Part shown: positions 1 through 8,069 of the stretch, one piece after another
Position numbering within the stretch: the first letter of the stretch is position 1
Layout of the letters: each line of letters opens with the position of its first letter
DNA from: Bacillota bacterium
GTDB lineage: Bacteria > Bacillota > Bacilli > Paenibacillales > NBRC-103111
Assembly (NCBI GenBank): GCA_023386955.1
Contig: JAEWIS010000044.1
Span: forward strand, 372,001-436,000
Direction of reading: 5' to 3'
Length of the DNA: 64,000 nucleotides
The notes under the pieces: model-generated
Told to the model about the DNA's origin: nothing
Database searches by the model: none
What the model saw: the letters and a program-made list of their open reading frames with translations, nothing else
Program-made: the position numbers and the translations under genes

Positions 1-1
1 T

Positions 2-190
2 CGTATCTTCGAGCGGTTCTACAAAGCGGACAAATCCCGCACCCGGTCAGGCGGGGGCAGCGGCCTGGGCCTGTCCATCGCACACAAGATCGTGGAGATG
101 CACGGAGGCACCATCTCTGTAGCTAGCCGGCCGGGGGCGGGGGCGGTCTTTACCGTTCTGCTGCCGACAGCGGCTCCGGGGGAAGGTTAG
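2..190 (+). CDS. Sensor histidine kinase, C-terminal fragment
   Basis: This is the last 62 residues of a kinase whose start lies outside the window. The reading frame is open from base 2 and carries the end of a HATPase_c domain: an F-box-like [13 protein letters not shown] followed by a glycine-rich G2 box, [18 protein letters not shown], and a final beta segment ending VFTVLLP. These bind ATP in two-component sensor kinases, usually at the inner face of the membrane. The partner response regulator would be expected upstream and is not visible. Stop TAG at 188-190. Confidence 0.93.
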   Translation, partial: RIFERFYKADKSRTRSGGGSGLGLSIAHKIVEMHGGTISVASRPGAGAVFTVLLPTAAPGEG

Positions 191-211
191 CCGTGAGTCG
201 GGGCTGGGAGA

Positions 212-455
212 TACAACGAAATTCAGTAGTTGGCTGGAGCTACAACGGAACTCAGACGATGGCTGGAGCTACAACGGAACTCAGGAGCTCTTACAGCCTA
301 AAAATTGGTGTTTGGGGACGTTAACGGAACTGAGAGCCCCTTAGCTGGGATTCTGGCGGTAATTTGTATGGATTTTGTGTGCTAAGAGCGTCTCAGTTCC
401 GTTACGTTTTGTTATTGCTGTAAAATCCCCTTTAAGGGCTTCTAAGTTCCGTTAG
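212..455. repeat. Intergenic grid array, TAACGG family, locus 1
   Basis: This convergent gap between the kinase and the collagen-like gene has no gene. Forward copies of an AACGGAACT(C/G)AG motif have AACG(G/A) cores at 215, 244, 273 and 323. Reverse copies have CCGTT at 399 and 449. The last two forward copies are 50 bp apart and the two reverse copies are also 50 bp apart. The segments at 320-345 and 381-406 form an imperfect 26-bp inverted repeat with 21 matching positions. No T-run follows, so this is not an ordinary terminator. Function unknown. Confidence 0.8.
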
Positions 456-490
456 CGGGGGACGGAGCCTTGTTCAACCCTCTTGGAGCC

Positions 491-1591
491 TCATGGAGAT
501 GGAAACCTCGCTGCCTCAAAATTTGTCGCACGCCCAACGCTCATGATAAAGCCTGAGGGTCCACTTTGAATGATGAAAAGCACAGTAACGGAATCTCCCG
601 CATTTAATTGTGCAATCGTATTAACGTTCATAAAATTATCGCCATTGCTCCCTGCAGCTATCAGCTTTGAAACCTCAACCACCTGGATATTATTGACCGC
701 TATACTTAAGTAAATAAGACTTGCCGTTGAATTGCTAAATGGATTATAACCGACATTCGCCGAGATGGCGTAAACACCGGATTGTGCAGGGACAAAAACG
801 GAAGGCGAGTATTCATTATTCAGATCAAATATTTCATTGGGAAACGATACGGTTACATAGGTGCCGCTGCTTACGCTTTGGAGGGTAGTGTAGCTCTCTG
901 CCCGGAACGCAGATTGCGGTACTGTAGCATTTGTGCCTGCAGCACCAGTCGGCCCGGTAGCCCCGGTGTTGCCCATAAGGCCGGCAGGCCCGGTGGCTCC
1001 GGTGTTGCCCATAAGGCCGGCAGGCCCGATGGCTCCGGTGGTGCCTGCAAGGCCAGTAGGCCCGGTGGCGCCTGTGTTGCCCGCAAGGCCGGCAGGCCCG
1101 GTGGCGCCGGTAGCGCCTGAAACTCCTGCAGCTGCTAAAAACACCAAATCATCAACGAGCATTGGTGCCCCTCCCGCCTGGGCTTGTGTGCTTATAATCA
1201 CGTATGCCCATGCTGTACCTGCGGGGGAAATGGAGGTTGCGGCATAAATTTCGCGCCAATTCTCTTCTGTAACATCCGGGAGCCTGTTTGCCGGAATCCT
1301 CATATACAAAGCCAAACCCAGATCCTGATAGGAAGCATCGAAGTATGAAACCTGAATGATCACTGGCGACGAGATGGAAGTCCCTGCCTTACCCAATGAC
1401 ACCATCATTTCATATGAACTGCCAGGGGTTACAGAGATAAATTGGCCAACGTATCCAGAGGCAGCGGAGGGAATAAGTGCAGCATTCATATAAGAATGCG
1501 ACTGCTGGGTGGTTATAACCGCATTCTGTGTAACCCATCCCGAAAGCCCCGATTCAAAACTTCCATTAAAAGCCAGGTTCACGATCCCCAC
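491..1591 (-). CDS. Collagen-like exosporium/surface protein (NTTRR-F1 type N-terminus)
   Basis: A 366-residue protein in three parts. Residues 1-155 are an adhesion-like N-terminal domain beginning [14 protein letters not shown], resembling the domain found N-terminal to triple-helix repeats in Firmicutes. Residues 156-219 are Gly-X-Y repeats rich in GAT, GNT and GPA. The C-terminal 140 residues look like a BclA/C1q-type jelly roll. I chose the GTG at 1591 over the upstream TTG at 1609 because AGGGGGTG sits correctly before it and the resulting start matches relatives. Such proteins form hair-like fibres on spore exosporia. A TATTTTATG element at 1636-1644 reads CATAAAATA on the coding strand, matching the -10 of sporulation sigma E/K. 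Spore location is an inference. Confidence 0.85.
   Translation of the reverse strand: MGIVNLAFNGSFESGLSGWVTQNAVITTQQSHSYMNAALIPSAASGYVGQFISVTPGSSYEMMVSLGKAGTSISSPVIIQVSYFDASYQDLGLALYMRIPANRLPDVTEENWREIYAATSISPAGTAWAYVIISTQAQAGGAPMLVDDLVFLAAAGVSGATGATGPAGLAGNTGATGPTGLAGTTGAIGPAGLMGNTGATGPAGLMGNTGATGPTGAAGTNATVPQSAFRAESYTTLQSVSSGTYVTVSFPNEIFDLNNEYSPSVFVPAQSGVYAISANVGYNPFSNSTASLIYLSIAVNNIQVVEVSKLIAAGSNGDNFMNVNTIAQLNAGDSVTVLFIIQSGPSGFIMSVGRATNFEAARFPSP
935..1126 (-). repeat. 36-bp tandem repeat encoding collagen-like (GXY)n segment
   Basis: About five imperfect copies of a 36-bp unit, each encoding four Gly-X-Y triplets of the form [12 protein letters not shown]. Adjacent copies are almost identical at the DNA level, so copy number is likely to vary between strains through slippage, as known for bclA-type genes. 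Confidence 0.85.
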
Positions 1592-1635
1592 ATTGCCACC
1601 CCCTATCAATTAGTATAAAAGAAGATTGCTATAAC

Positions 1636-1644
1636 TATTTTATG
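1636..1644 (-). promoter_or_regulatory. Possible sigma E/K -10 element for the collagen-like gene
   Basis: The coding strand reads CATAAAATA, which fits CATAnnnTA, about 45 bp upstream of the GTG start at 1591. I could not find a convincing -35 element at the right distance, so the call rests on the -10 match and on the type of product. Confidence 0.35.
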
Positions 1645-1721
1645 TGCAGTCAAAACAGCCCGACACGACCATTAACACAATGTGCTTTCCTGATAGAGAG
1701 ATTTCAGCCAAACCAAAACGC

Positions 1722-1750
1722 CAAAAACCGCCGGAAGACTTCCAGACGGT
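1722..1750 (-). terminator. Rho-independent terminator of the duplicated-domain gene
   Basis: On the minus strand ACCGTCTGGAAG pairs with CTTCCGGCGGT, with one bulge, followed by five T residues. It lies 50 bp after the stop of the gene at 1801-2175. Confidence 0.6.
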
Positions 1751-1800
1751 AAGGGTTATGCATATGGGAAGTTAGCAATTTGATTAAATCTTATATTCTT

Positions 1801-2175
1801 TCAAAGCTTTTTTATGAAGTCAGTCGCGATATGGAATGCCTTTATTCGGCGTACGGTTAGTGTTTCCTGAGAGGAGCCTGCTTTCAGCTTTGGCAGCACG
1901 TCTTGGCACCGTCTTATCATTGACGCAATTGTCTCAACAGCTTCTTCCAGTTCTTCCTTCGTCATTTCTCCCTCGAATGATTCTTCTCCAACAAGGCGCA
2001 TGGATTCCCTTTTGATCAACGCAATTGAGATATAGTATGCCTTTAATTCCCGGACAAGCCTTGTATGCTGGAAAGTACCTGCCGTTAACTTCTGTTGCGC
2101 TTTTTCACACTTGTTAATCGTGGAAGTGATAGACCGGAGTGCTTCCTCCATTTCCTCCTTCGTATATTGACCCAT
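1801..2175 (-). CDS. Hypothetical 124-residue protein with two repeats of one helical domain
   Basis: Function not recognised. The protein is an internal duplication. Residues 4-57 (YTKEEMEEA...IALIKRE) and residues 71-124 (MTKEELEEA...ATDFIKKL) align along their whole length, sharing TKEE-EEA, an I-S-I-(R/K)-C core, a K-KLTAG/KLKAG segment and a terminal R-(L/I)KA--I pattern. Both halves look like helical hairpins and are charged and cytosolic. Start ATG 2175 has a near-perfect AAAGGAGGATTCGCC leader, so the longer open frame upstream is not used. The gene stands alone, divergent from the methyltransferase. Confidence 0.8.
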   Translation of the reverse strand: MGQYTKEEMEEALRSITSTINKCEKAQQKLTAGTFQHTRLVRELKAYYISIALIKRESMRLVGEESFEGEMTKEELEEAVETIASMIRRCQDVLPKLKAGSSQETLTVRRIKAFHIATDFIKKL

Positions 2176-2357
2176 GGCGAATCCTCCTTTTATAAAAAGA
2201 AATATTACCAGCATCATAACATTCGGCAGAACAAATTGCCTATCTTCTTCAATAGAAGCGTGTGGCGGGTATTTTCCTTTTTTGTAAAGTATTGATTGCT
2301 CTTCTGGTTGATGGTACGATGGATAGCCGATTGTGAAAACAAAAAAAAGGAGCTGCC

Positions 2358-3089
2358 ATGGACGAAAAAACCTATTACCTGGTTTATGAAGAGCGATACA
2401 AGCTGGTGTATGAGGCAGGAGTGGAGAGATGGGGGCATGGGGAGGATGATGTTGGGCTTCGGGCCAGCTTGACTGAATGGGTGGATCGCTGCAATCTGAG
2501 AGGGAAACGGGTTGTGGAGTTTGCTTGCGGGGAAGGGGCATCCGGAGTCATCTTGTCCCAGCTGGGCTGCCTGTATCACGGAGTGGATGTGGCTCCCTCG
2601 GCTGTCGCCAAAGCCCGAGCCGCCTTGGCGGGTTATCCCGGGGCAAAGGTGACCGTTTTGGACATGGCGCATGAACCGGTGGAGGGGCAATATGACGCTG
2701 CCCTGGATGTGATGGGCTTCCACATGTTGGTGGTGGATGCGGACAGAGCTGCTTACTTGCAGAATGTTCACTCCTGTCTGAAAAACGGTGCGCCCTTCTT
2801 TCTGTTCCGGGAATCTTACCGAGAGCATGCGGATGACAGCCCGGTGGATTCCTTTGAACGCTGGCTGAAGCTTACCGGAGATGATTACCGGACGCCCCAG
2901 ACCCGCTGCGCCGGACCTGCCGATGCGCAGGTTGAAGTGCAGATTCCTATGGTCCCGGCCCGGGCGAAGACGGAGGCGGGTTATCGGAAGGAGCTGCTGG
3001 AGGCAGGCTTTGTGGTGGACTGCTTCCAACCGATGATGACGGACATGCAGATCGTTTCTTCGGCGGCAATCTATGCGCATAGGCCGTAG
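2358..3089 (+). CDS. Class I SAM-dependent methyltransferase
   Basis: A 243-residue cytosolic protein with a Rossmann-type methyltransferase core. Motif I is VVEFACGEGASGVILSQLG (about residues 51-69), followed by the acidic GVDVAPSAV strand that would bind the ribose of S-adenosylmethionine. A later VMGFHMLVVD strand fits motif IV. The substrate cannot be told from sequence; the fold is shared by small-molecule, protein and RNA methyltransferases. Start ATG has AAAAGGAGCTGCC before it. It is monocistronic, divergent from the small duplicated-domain gene, and ends in the convergent gap holding the CGAGT-motif array. Confidence 0.85.
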   Translation: MDEKTYYLVYEERYKLVYEAGVERWGHGEDDVGLRASLTEWVDRCNLRGKRVVEFACGEGASGVILSQLGCLYHGVDVAPSAVAKARAALAGYPGAKVTVLDMAHEPVEGQYDAALDVMGFHMLVVDADRAAYLQNVHSCLKNGAPFFLFRESYREHADDSPVDSFERWLKLTGDDYRTPQTRCAGPADAQVEVQIPMVPARAKTEAGYRKELLEAGFVVDCFQPMMTDMQIVSSAAIYAHRP

Positions 3090-3120
3090 ACGCACTGAAG
3101 GAGCGCAACGAACTCAATGA

Positions 3121-3316
3121 ACTCGAAAAAACGAGTATAAAACGCCCAAAACCGTGCTAAGAGCTGCTTTAACTCGAAAAACCGAGTACAATATGCCCAA
3201 CGCGGACCCTGGGGCCGAATTAAGCTCGAAAAACCGAGTACAAAGTGCCCAAACCCGGGCCCAGAGCCGGATTAAACTCGAAAAACCGAGTTCAGTCTCA
3301 CCCCTCAAAACCGAGT
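3121..3316. repeat. Intergenic grid array, ACTCG-loop-CGAGT family
   Basis: Four copies of a 16-bp palindromic motif, ACTCGAAAAAMCGAGT, start at 3121, 3172, 3224 and 3276, so they are spaced 51, 52 and 52 bp. The third has G for the first A. A partial fifth copy follows at 3303. Each is a 5-bp stem with a 6-base loop. The first three copies share a downstream TGCCCAA-like flank, so these copies point the same way. The gap is convergent, between the methyltransferase and the AraC gene. No gene is seen here. Confidence 0.8.
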
Positions 3317-3329
3317 TAAACCCAACCCC

Positions 3330-3374
3330 AAAAACCTCCCCTTACGGCACCGGGCCGCGCAGGAGAGGTTTTTT
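3330..3374. terminator. Bidirectional terminator between methyltransferase and AraC regulator
   Basis: AAAAACCTC at 3330 pairs with GAGGTTTTTT ending at 3374 around a GC-rich loop. A T-run is present on both strands, fitting the two genes that converge here. Confidence 0.65.
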
Positions 3375-3384
3375 GAGCTTCGCC

Positions 3385-4257
3385 TTACTTTTTCACAACG
3401 GGAATCCACACTTCGGAGACGTAGCGGCCGTTGCCCAGATTATGGTACATCTCGAACTCGGGGCCCTCCGCATGCTCATACCCCGAGGTGGGGAACCATT
3501 CCGGATAGATCCGTTTCCATACTGCTTGAATGGCCTCGGTGGTTTGTTCATCCGTATGCTCTCCGGTAGGGAAAATCGCCCACGTCAGCGCTGGCACCTC
3601 CAGCACGGCAAAGCTGCCCGTGTCAGCTTCCACCGGTACCACGGCTCCGATCATATACGTAAAATACCGTTCACGGAAGTTGTACAGCGCTGCATGAAGC
3701 ATATCCTTGTTTTTGTCCAGCCCGAAATGGTTGCTGAGACGTTCCAACGAACCGTCCGCAAACCCCGTCTCCCACATCTTGGGGATATCTGCGTACTGCT
3801 TGCCGTTGGCGCAGTCCATGTCAGCTGTAAGCCCGGCCATTTTAAAAGGCTGCTTTTCCTCAATACGATAATTCATTTCTACATCTCCTCGGATTGAAAT
3901 ATGGAAGGAGAGCCTGGGAAAGGCCTTCAGTGCAGCACCTTTGCCGCGGGCTGCCGTGGGCATGATCCCGTGAAGCTGCTTGAACGCCCGGGAAAATGCC
4001 TCCGGCGAGTCGTAGCCATATTTCAGCGCCACATCAATCACCTTGACGTTCCCCTCCTGCAGCGCGAAGCCTGCCAGCGTCAGCCGTCTGCGCCGGATAT
4101 ACTCGGACAGATGAACGCCCGTTATGAACGAAAACATCCGCTGGAAATGGGTCACCGAGCAGCAGGCGCGTTTGGCCGCTTCCGCCGGGTCCACCTCCTC
4201 TTCAAGATGGTTTTCGATATAGTCCATGGCACTTTTCATCCGGTCCAGCCACTCCAT
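3385..4257 (-). CDS. AraC-family regulator with GyrI-like effector-binding domain
   Basis: A 290-residue transcription factor. Residues 1-105 are a double helix-turn-helix AraC domain; the second HTH is [20 protein letters not shown]. The region from about residue 130, starting MNYRIEEKQPFKMAGL and ending SEVWIPVVKK, is a GyrI/SOUL-like small-molecule binding domain of the kind seen in Rob and BmrR. This is the reverse of sugar-type AraC proteins, which carry the ligand domain first. Start ATG 4257 follows AGGAGGAGATGCT. It is a close paralogue of the gene at 5565-6440. It probably senses a hydrophobic drug or lipid, but no cognate target gene lies next to it. Confidence 0.9.
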   Translation of the reverse strand: MEWLDRMKSAMDYIENHLEEEVDPAEAAKRACCSVTHFQRMFSFITGVHLSEYIRRRRLTLAGFALQEGNVKVIDVALKYGYDSPEAFSRAFKQLHGIMPTAARGKGAALKAFPRLSFHISIRGDVEMNYRIEEKQPFKMAGLTADMDCANGKQYADIPKMWETGFADGSLERLSNHFGLDKNKDMLHAALYNFRERYFTYMIGAVVPVEADTGSFAVLEVPALTWAIFPTGEHTDEQTTEAIQAVWKRIYPEWFPTSGYEHAEGPEFEMYHNLGNGRYVSEVWIPVVKK

Positions 4258-4431
4258 AGCATCTCCTCCTGTAAACCCAGTGTATCAGGACCGCAGCGGA
4301 AAAACCGTGCAGCAGCCGACCCGAAATGATCATGGTCTTTATTATACCCGCTATGGAAAAGGGCTGGTAGTGCATCTACCCCCTTGTACCATGTATAATG
4401 AAAGTATATACAACCCACAGGAGGTTCGACG

Positions 4432-4620
4432 TTGAGAAAATATAATTACATGCGCCCGATTCTGCTGATTGTAACCGCTCTTTTGGTAAAAAACCTGGTG
4501 ACTCTTGTATGCGGTCTGCTAGGGATGGAGGCGGCAGCGGCAGAAAATATGGGTTTTATGAGCATGGTCCTGGCGGCACTCATTCTGTATATCCGTATGA
4601 CCAAATCCCGGCGCAAATAA
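4432..4620 (+). CDS. Small two-helix membrane protein
   Basis: A 62-residue protein of unknown function. Two hydrophobic stretches, about residues 8-30 and 39-55, suggest a hairpin in the membrane, ending in a basic TKSRRK tail that should stay in the cytoplasm. Start TTG 4432 is preceded by ACAGGAGGTTCGACG, an excellent ribosome binding site. TATAAT at 4394-4399 may be its -10 element. A strong terminator follows 20 bp after the stop, so it is its own transcription unit. Confidence 0.7.
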   Translation: MRKYNYMRPILLIVTALLVKNLVTLVCGLLGMEAAAAENMGFMSMVLAALILYIRMTKSRRK

Positions 4621-4639
4621 TCCGGAGCCAGAACCAGGG

Positions 4640-4668
4640 AATCCTGCTTGCAAAAGCAGGATTTTTTC
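4640..4668 (+). terminator. Rho-independent terminator of the small membrane protein gene
   Basis: AATCCTGCTT, loop GCAA, AAGCAGGATT: a perfect 10-bp stem followed by T residues. Confidence 0.9.
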
Positions 4669-4676
4669 CGTACCTG

Positions 4677-4707
4677 TTGACCCTCACCTAAGAGGAGGCC
4701 TTATTCT
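4677..4707 (+). promoter_or_regulatory. MerR-type promoter with 19-bp spacer
   Basis: TTGACC at 4677-4682 and TATTCT at 4702-4707 are separated by 19 bp instead of 17. An over-long spacer is the hallmark of promoters activated by MerR-family proteins. CCTC-N6-GAGG dyad symmetry lies inside the spacer. It lies directly upstream of the MerR gene and suggests autoregulation. Confidence 0.65.
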
Positions 4708-4731
4708 GTTTTCAGAAAGGAGGTACACCAT

Positions 4732-5481
4732 CTGTACACCGTGAAGGATGTTTCCGTTTTGTCGGGAGTGACGGTCAAGGCACTCCATCATTACCACAAG
4801 ATTGGCCTGCTTCTGCCCTGCGGGATTACGGAGGCCGGGTACCGTTTATACGGGCAGGCGGAGCTGGAGCGGCTGCAGCAGATACTTTTTTACCGGGAGC
4901 TGGATTTTACACTGGAGGAAATCGGGCAACTGTTAAGAGGCGAAACCAACCGCGCCGCCATTTTGGAAGGCCAAGAGGAACTGCTGCTACTTCGCAAACG
5001 CCGGTTGGAGACCATCATTGACACATTGCAGCACTCCATTGCCACAAGCAGAAAGGGAGATACGATGAGCGAAAAGGACATGTTCCGCGGCTTCAATAAT
5101 GAGGAAGAATGGAAGGAAGCACTCCGTGAGCAGTCGGAGCATCTGGAGAAGGAATACGGGTTCGACCTGCTGGAGGCTAATCCTGTGGAAACCGCCCGGA
5201 TGAATGAGCTGGCGGCGGAAGCGGCGGCATTTATGGACGGAATGGCCAAGGCGCTGCAGACGGGTGTCCGGCACGACGATCAGCAGATTTTGGGCTTAAT
5301 CGGCAGCCATTTGTCCTTCTTGGGAAACCATGGACTGGGCGCAACTGCAGAAGAATTTGCCGTGCAGACACGGTTTTTCCGGGAGGATGATTTCCACCGG
5401 AGCATGCTGGAGAGCCAGCAGATCGGGTTATCCTATTATTTGGGGGCCGCCTCAGAGGCTTACGCTGCCGTTCATGAATAG
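4732..5481 (+). CDS. MerR-family regulator with TipAS-type antibiotic recognition domain
   Basis: A 249-residue regulator. Residues 1-105 form the MerR winged helix ([20 protein letters not shown], then HKIGLL and AGYRLYG) plus a dimerisation helix. From about residue 115 ([13 protein letters not shown]...) it has the helical TipAS fold that binds thiopeptide-like drugs in TipAL. The best start is CTG 4732: AAAGGAGGT ends 8-9 bases upstream, and translation gives the family-typical (M)YTVKDV. The GTG at 4741 would remove three conserved residues and leave too long a spacing. TipAS proteins usually bind drugs covalently through a Cys; I see no matching Cys, so the ligand is uncertain. Confidence 0.87.
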   Translation: MYTVKDVSVLSGVTVKALHHYHKIGLLLPCGITEAGYRLYGQAELERLQQILFYRELDFTLEEIGQLLRGETNRAAILEGQEELLLLRKRRLETIIDTLQHSIATSRKGDTMSEKDMFRGFNNEEEWKEALREQSEHLEKEYGFDLLEANPVETARMNELAAEAAAFMDGMAKALQTGVRHDDQQILGLIGSHLSFLGNHGLGATAEEFAVQTRFFREDDFHRSMLESQQIGLSYYLGAASEAYAAVHE

Positions 5482-5564
5482 TGTCCTGCAAGATCCGTTC
5501 CGGATATGTCGGGAAGCCTAATCCATCTTCCTGTTACGATGAATATGAAAGGAGGCTGAACAAT

Positions 5565-6440
5565 ATGGAGCCGCTTATGCAGCTGAACGAAGCCATGCGT
5601 TATATCGAAGCCCATTTGGAGGAAGAGATTGATTTTGACCGGGTGGGCCAACTGGCCTGCTGCTCGGAATATCACTTCCGCAGGATGTTTTCTTTTCTAA
5701 GCGGACTGCCGCTGGGGGAATACATCAGGCGCAGGCGGCTGGCGCAGGCGGCGCTGGAGCTTCGGGACACGGGAGTCAAGGTCATTGATCTGGCTCTGAA
5801 ATATGGCTACGATTCGCCGGATGCGTTCACCAGAGCGTTCCAGAATCTTCACGGCTTGACTCCTACCGAGGCCAGAAAACCCGGAGCCAGCCTGAAGGCC
5901 GTTCCGCCCATGACCTTTCAATTAACCGTTACGGGAGGAAATGATATGGATTACCGCATCATCGAAAAGGAAGCATTCTCTATTACAGGTTTGCACAAAA
6001 GAGTACCGCTTCAATACAATGGAGTGAATCCGGAGATCGCCAAAATGTGGGCCAGCCTGACTATGGAAGACATTGTGGAGCTGAAGGGGCTGTCCAATGT
6101 GGAGCCTGCCGGATTGGTCAGCGCTTCGCTGAACTTCTCCGAAGGCCGCGCCGATGGCGGCGAATTGGACCATTATATCGGGGTAGCGGTGGATGCGCCG
6201 CCTGCAGGGAAGTGGGAGAGCCTCGCCGTTCCTGCGGGAGCCTGGGCTGTGTTTACGGCGGTGGGGCCTTTTCCGGAGACGCTGCAAAAGGTCTGGGGAA
6301 GCATCTATGCCGAATGGTTTCCCATGTCCGGATACGAGGCCGCGCCTGGCCCGGAGATGCTGTGGAATGAAAGCAAGGACACGTCCAAGCCGGATTACAA
6401 AAGCGAAATCTGGATTCCGGTGAAGAAAAAAGGCGGCTGA
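5565..6440 (+). CDS. AraC-family regulator with GyrI-like effector-binding domain (paralogue)
   Basis: A 291-residue protein with the same architecture as the gene at 3385-4257: N-terminal AraC DNA-binding domain with [19 protein letters not shown] as second HTH, then a GyrI-like ligand domain beginning [16 protein letters not shown]. The two share long identical blocks such as EYIRRRRL and KYGYDSP. ATG 5565 is chosen because GAAAGGAGGCTGAACAAT precedes it; the open frame runs 28 codons further upstream without support. It lies 83 bp after the TipA-type regulator on the same strand, so the two drug-sensor-like regulators may be cotranscribed. Confidence 0.9.
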   Translation: MEPLMQLNEAMRYIEAHLEEEIDFDRVGQLACCSEYHFRRMFSFLSGLPLGEYIRRRRLAQAALELRDTGVKVIDLALKYGYDSPDAFTRAFQNLHGLTPTEARKPGASLKAVPPMTFQLTVTGGNDMDYRIIEKEAFSITGLHKRVPLQYNGVNPEIAKMWASLTMEDIVELKGLSNVEPAGLVSASLNFSEGRADGGELDHYIGVAVDAPPAGKWESLAVPAGAWAVFTAVGPFPETLQKVWGSIYAEWFPMSGYEAAPGPEMLWNESKDTSKPDYKSEIWIPVKKKGG

Positions 6441-6447
6441 CCCAAGG

Positions 6448-6476
6448 TTGACAGGCCCGCGCGGATTCACTATACT
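6448..6476 (+). promoter_or_regulatory. Sigma A promoter of the tyrS leader
   Basis: TTGACA at 6448-6453, 17-bp spacer, TATACT at 6471-6476. This is a near-consensus vegetative promoter. Transcription would start near 6483, giving a leader of about 317 bases before tyrS. Confidence 0.88.
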
Positions 6477-6482
6477 GGCTGT

Positions 6483-6765
6483 AGCATATCCAGTATGCGT
6501 GGAAAAAGCCCCAGTAGCCGCTTTGTCTCTGTCCCAGAAAGCCGGGGGTGATGGAACCCGGTACACATGAAGCGCGTGAATTACAGCTTTGGAGCATCCC
6601 GGCTTGTCCGGGCGGAAAGGCGGACGTTATCCCGCTAAACGAGTGGCTTGAAGGTTTGTTTGGCGTTGCGTTATGTGCGCGCGGCTGAGCTTCAGGCAAA
6701 ATGGGTGGTACCACGGTTATTACAGCCGTCCCTGTGTCCGGTTACGGGCAGGGGCGGCTTTTTGC
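6483..6765 (+). promoter_or_regulatory. T-box leader, tyrosine-specific
   Basis: A tRNA-sensing leader controlling tyrS by antitermination. The T-box core AAATGGGTGGTACCACGG lies at 6698-6715; its TGGT bulge at 6706 fits the ACCA end of uncharged tRNA-Tyr. In Stem I the segment GAATTACAGCTTTGGAG places a TAC codon at 6582-6584, at the usual distance before TTTGGAG, so the specifier is Tyr. The terminator GCCGTCCCTG/CAGGGGCGGC plus T-run is at 6725-6763. When tRNA-Tyr is uncharged, the antiterminator forms and tyrS is read. Confidence 0.93.
6725..6763 (+). terminator. T-box-controlled terminator before tyrS
   Basis: A 10-bp stem GCCGTCCCTG/CAGGGGCGGC (one G-U pair) followed by TTTTT. It competes with the T-box antiterminator just upstream. 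Confidence 0.88.
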
Positions 6766-6799
6766 ATTTTTCTATTACCTCAAAGGAGTGTTTACACGC

Positions 6800-8059
6800 A
6801 TGAATATTATTGATGAACTGCAATGGCGGGACGCCATCAACCAACAAACGGACGCGGAAGGCCTGCGCCAATTGACCGAGGAGAAGGCCGTTTCCCTCTA
6901 TTGCGGTGTTGACCCGACTGGCGACAGCATGCATATCGGCCACTTGATTCCTTTTATGGTGCTCAAGCGGTTCCAGCTGGCCGGCCACCGTCCGGTAATT
7001 CTGATTGGCGGCGCCACCGGCACCATCGGTGATCCCAGCGGCCGTCAATCGGAGCGTTCTCTGCAAACCCTGGAGCAGGTGCAGGAGAATGTGGACAAGC
7101 TTACCGCTCAGATGAAAAAGCTGTTCCTGACCGAAGGGGACAACCAGATCCGGATGGTCAACAACTACGACTGGACCCACAAGATCAATGTCATTGAGTT
7201 CCTGCGGGATTACGGCAAAAACTTCAGCATCAACGCCATGCTGGCGAAGGATGTGGTGGCCAGCCGTCTGGACAGCGGGATTTCCTTTACCGAATTCTCC
7301 TACCAAATTCTCCAGTCGCTGGATTACCTGCATCTGTACCAGCACGAGGATGTGCAGCTGCAGATCGGCGGCTCCGACCAGTGGGGCAATATTACCAGCG
7401 GCCTGGATCTCATCCGCAAGAAGGAGGGCTCTGAGGCCAAGGCCTTCGGCCTGACCATTCCTCTGATGCTGAAGTCCGACGGCACTAAATTCGGCAAAAC
7501 CGCTGGCGGTGCGGTGTGGCTGGACCCGGAGAAAACCACCCCCTACGAATTCTACCAATTCTGGGCCAATACCGATGACCGGGACGTGGTGAAATATCTG
7601 AAATACTTTACCTTCCTGAGCAAGGAGGACATCGATGCATTGGCCGCCAAGGTGGAGAGCGAACCCCACAAGCGTGAAGCACAGAAGGCACTGGCGGAGG
7701 AAATGACCCGCTTTGTGCATGGCGAGGAGCTTCTGGCCCAGGCGCTGCGGATTACCGCGGCCCTGTTCAGCGGTGACATCAAGTCTTTAAGTGCAGAGGA
7801 AATTGAGCTGGGTTTCAAGGAAATGCCTACCTTCGAAGGCGGCCGCGAGCCCAAGAATATTGTGGACTGGCTGGTGGATCTGGGGCTGGAGCCCTCCAAA
7901 CGGCAGGCCCGCGAGGATATTACCAAAGGCGCCGTTTCACTCAATGGGGACAAGATCACCGACTTGGCCTTGGAGATCACAGAGGGTATGGCCATCGGCG
8001 GGCGGTTCATTATTGTCCGTAAGGGCAAGAAGAATTACAGCCTAGTGAAGCTGTCCTAG
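6800..8059 (+). CDS. tyrS: Tyrosyl-tRNA synthetase
   Basis: A 419-residue class I aminoacyl-tRNA synthetase that charges tRNA-Tyr in the cytosol. The HIGH signature is at residues 45-48 and the KMSKS-type loop is KFGKT at 230-234, the bacterial TyrRS form. The SDQWGN tyrosine-site motif is present, and the last 65 residues form an S4 RNA-binding domain (VDLGLEPSKRQAREDITKGA). Length is standard. Start ATG 6800 follows AAAGGAGTG; the frame opens earlier inside the T-box, which is not translated. The T-box couples its expression to tRNA-Tyr charging. Confidence 0.97.
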   Translation: MNIIDELQWRDAINQQTDAEGLRQLTEEKAVSLYCGVDPTGDSMHIGHLIPFMVLKRFQLAGHRPVILIGGATGTIGDPSGRQSERSLQTLEQVQENVDKLTAQMKKLFLTEGDNQIRMVNNYDWTHKINVIEFLRDYGKNFSINAMLAKDVVASRLDSGISFTEFSYQILQSLDYLHLYQHEDVQLQIGGSDQWGNITSGLDLIRKKEGSEAKAFGLTIPLMLKSDGTKFGKTAGGAVWLDPEKTTPYEFYQFWANTDDRDVVKYLKYFTFLSKEDIDALAAKVESEPHKREAQKALAEEMTRFVHGEELLAQALRITAALFSGDIKSLSAEEIELGFKEMPTFEGGREPKNIVDWLVDLGLEPSKRQAREDITKGAVSLNGDKITDLALEITEGMAIGGRFIIVRKGKKNYSLVKLS

Positions 8060-8069
8060 GAGCGGGCAC

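Noticed and set aside
782..1247. Plus-strand frames with Pro/Ala/Gly repeats
   Set aside because: They are shadows of the collagen-like repeats on the minus strand.
3154..3897. Long plus-strand open frame of 247 codons
   Set aside because: It runs through the CGAGT array and then antisense to the AraC gene, whose conserved domains fix the real strand.
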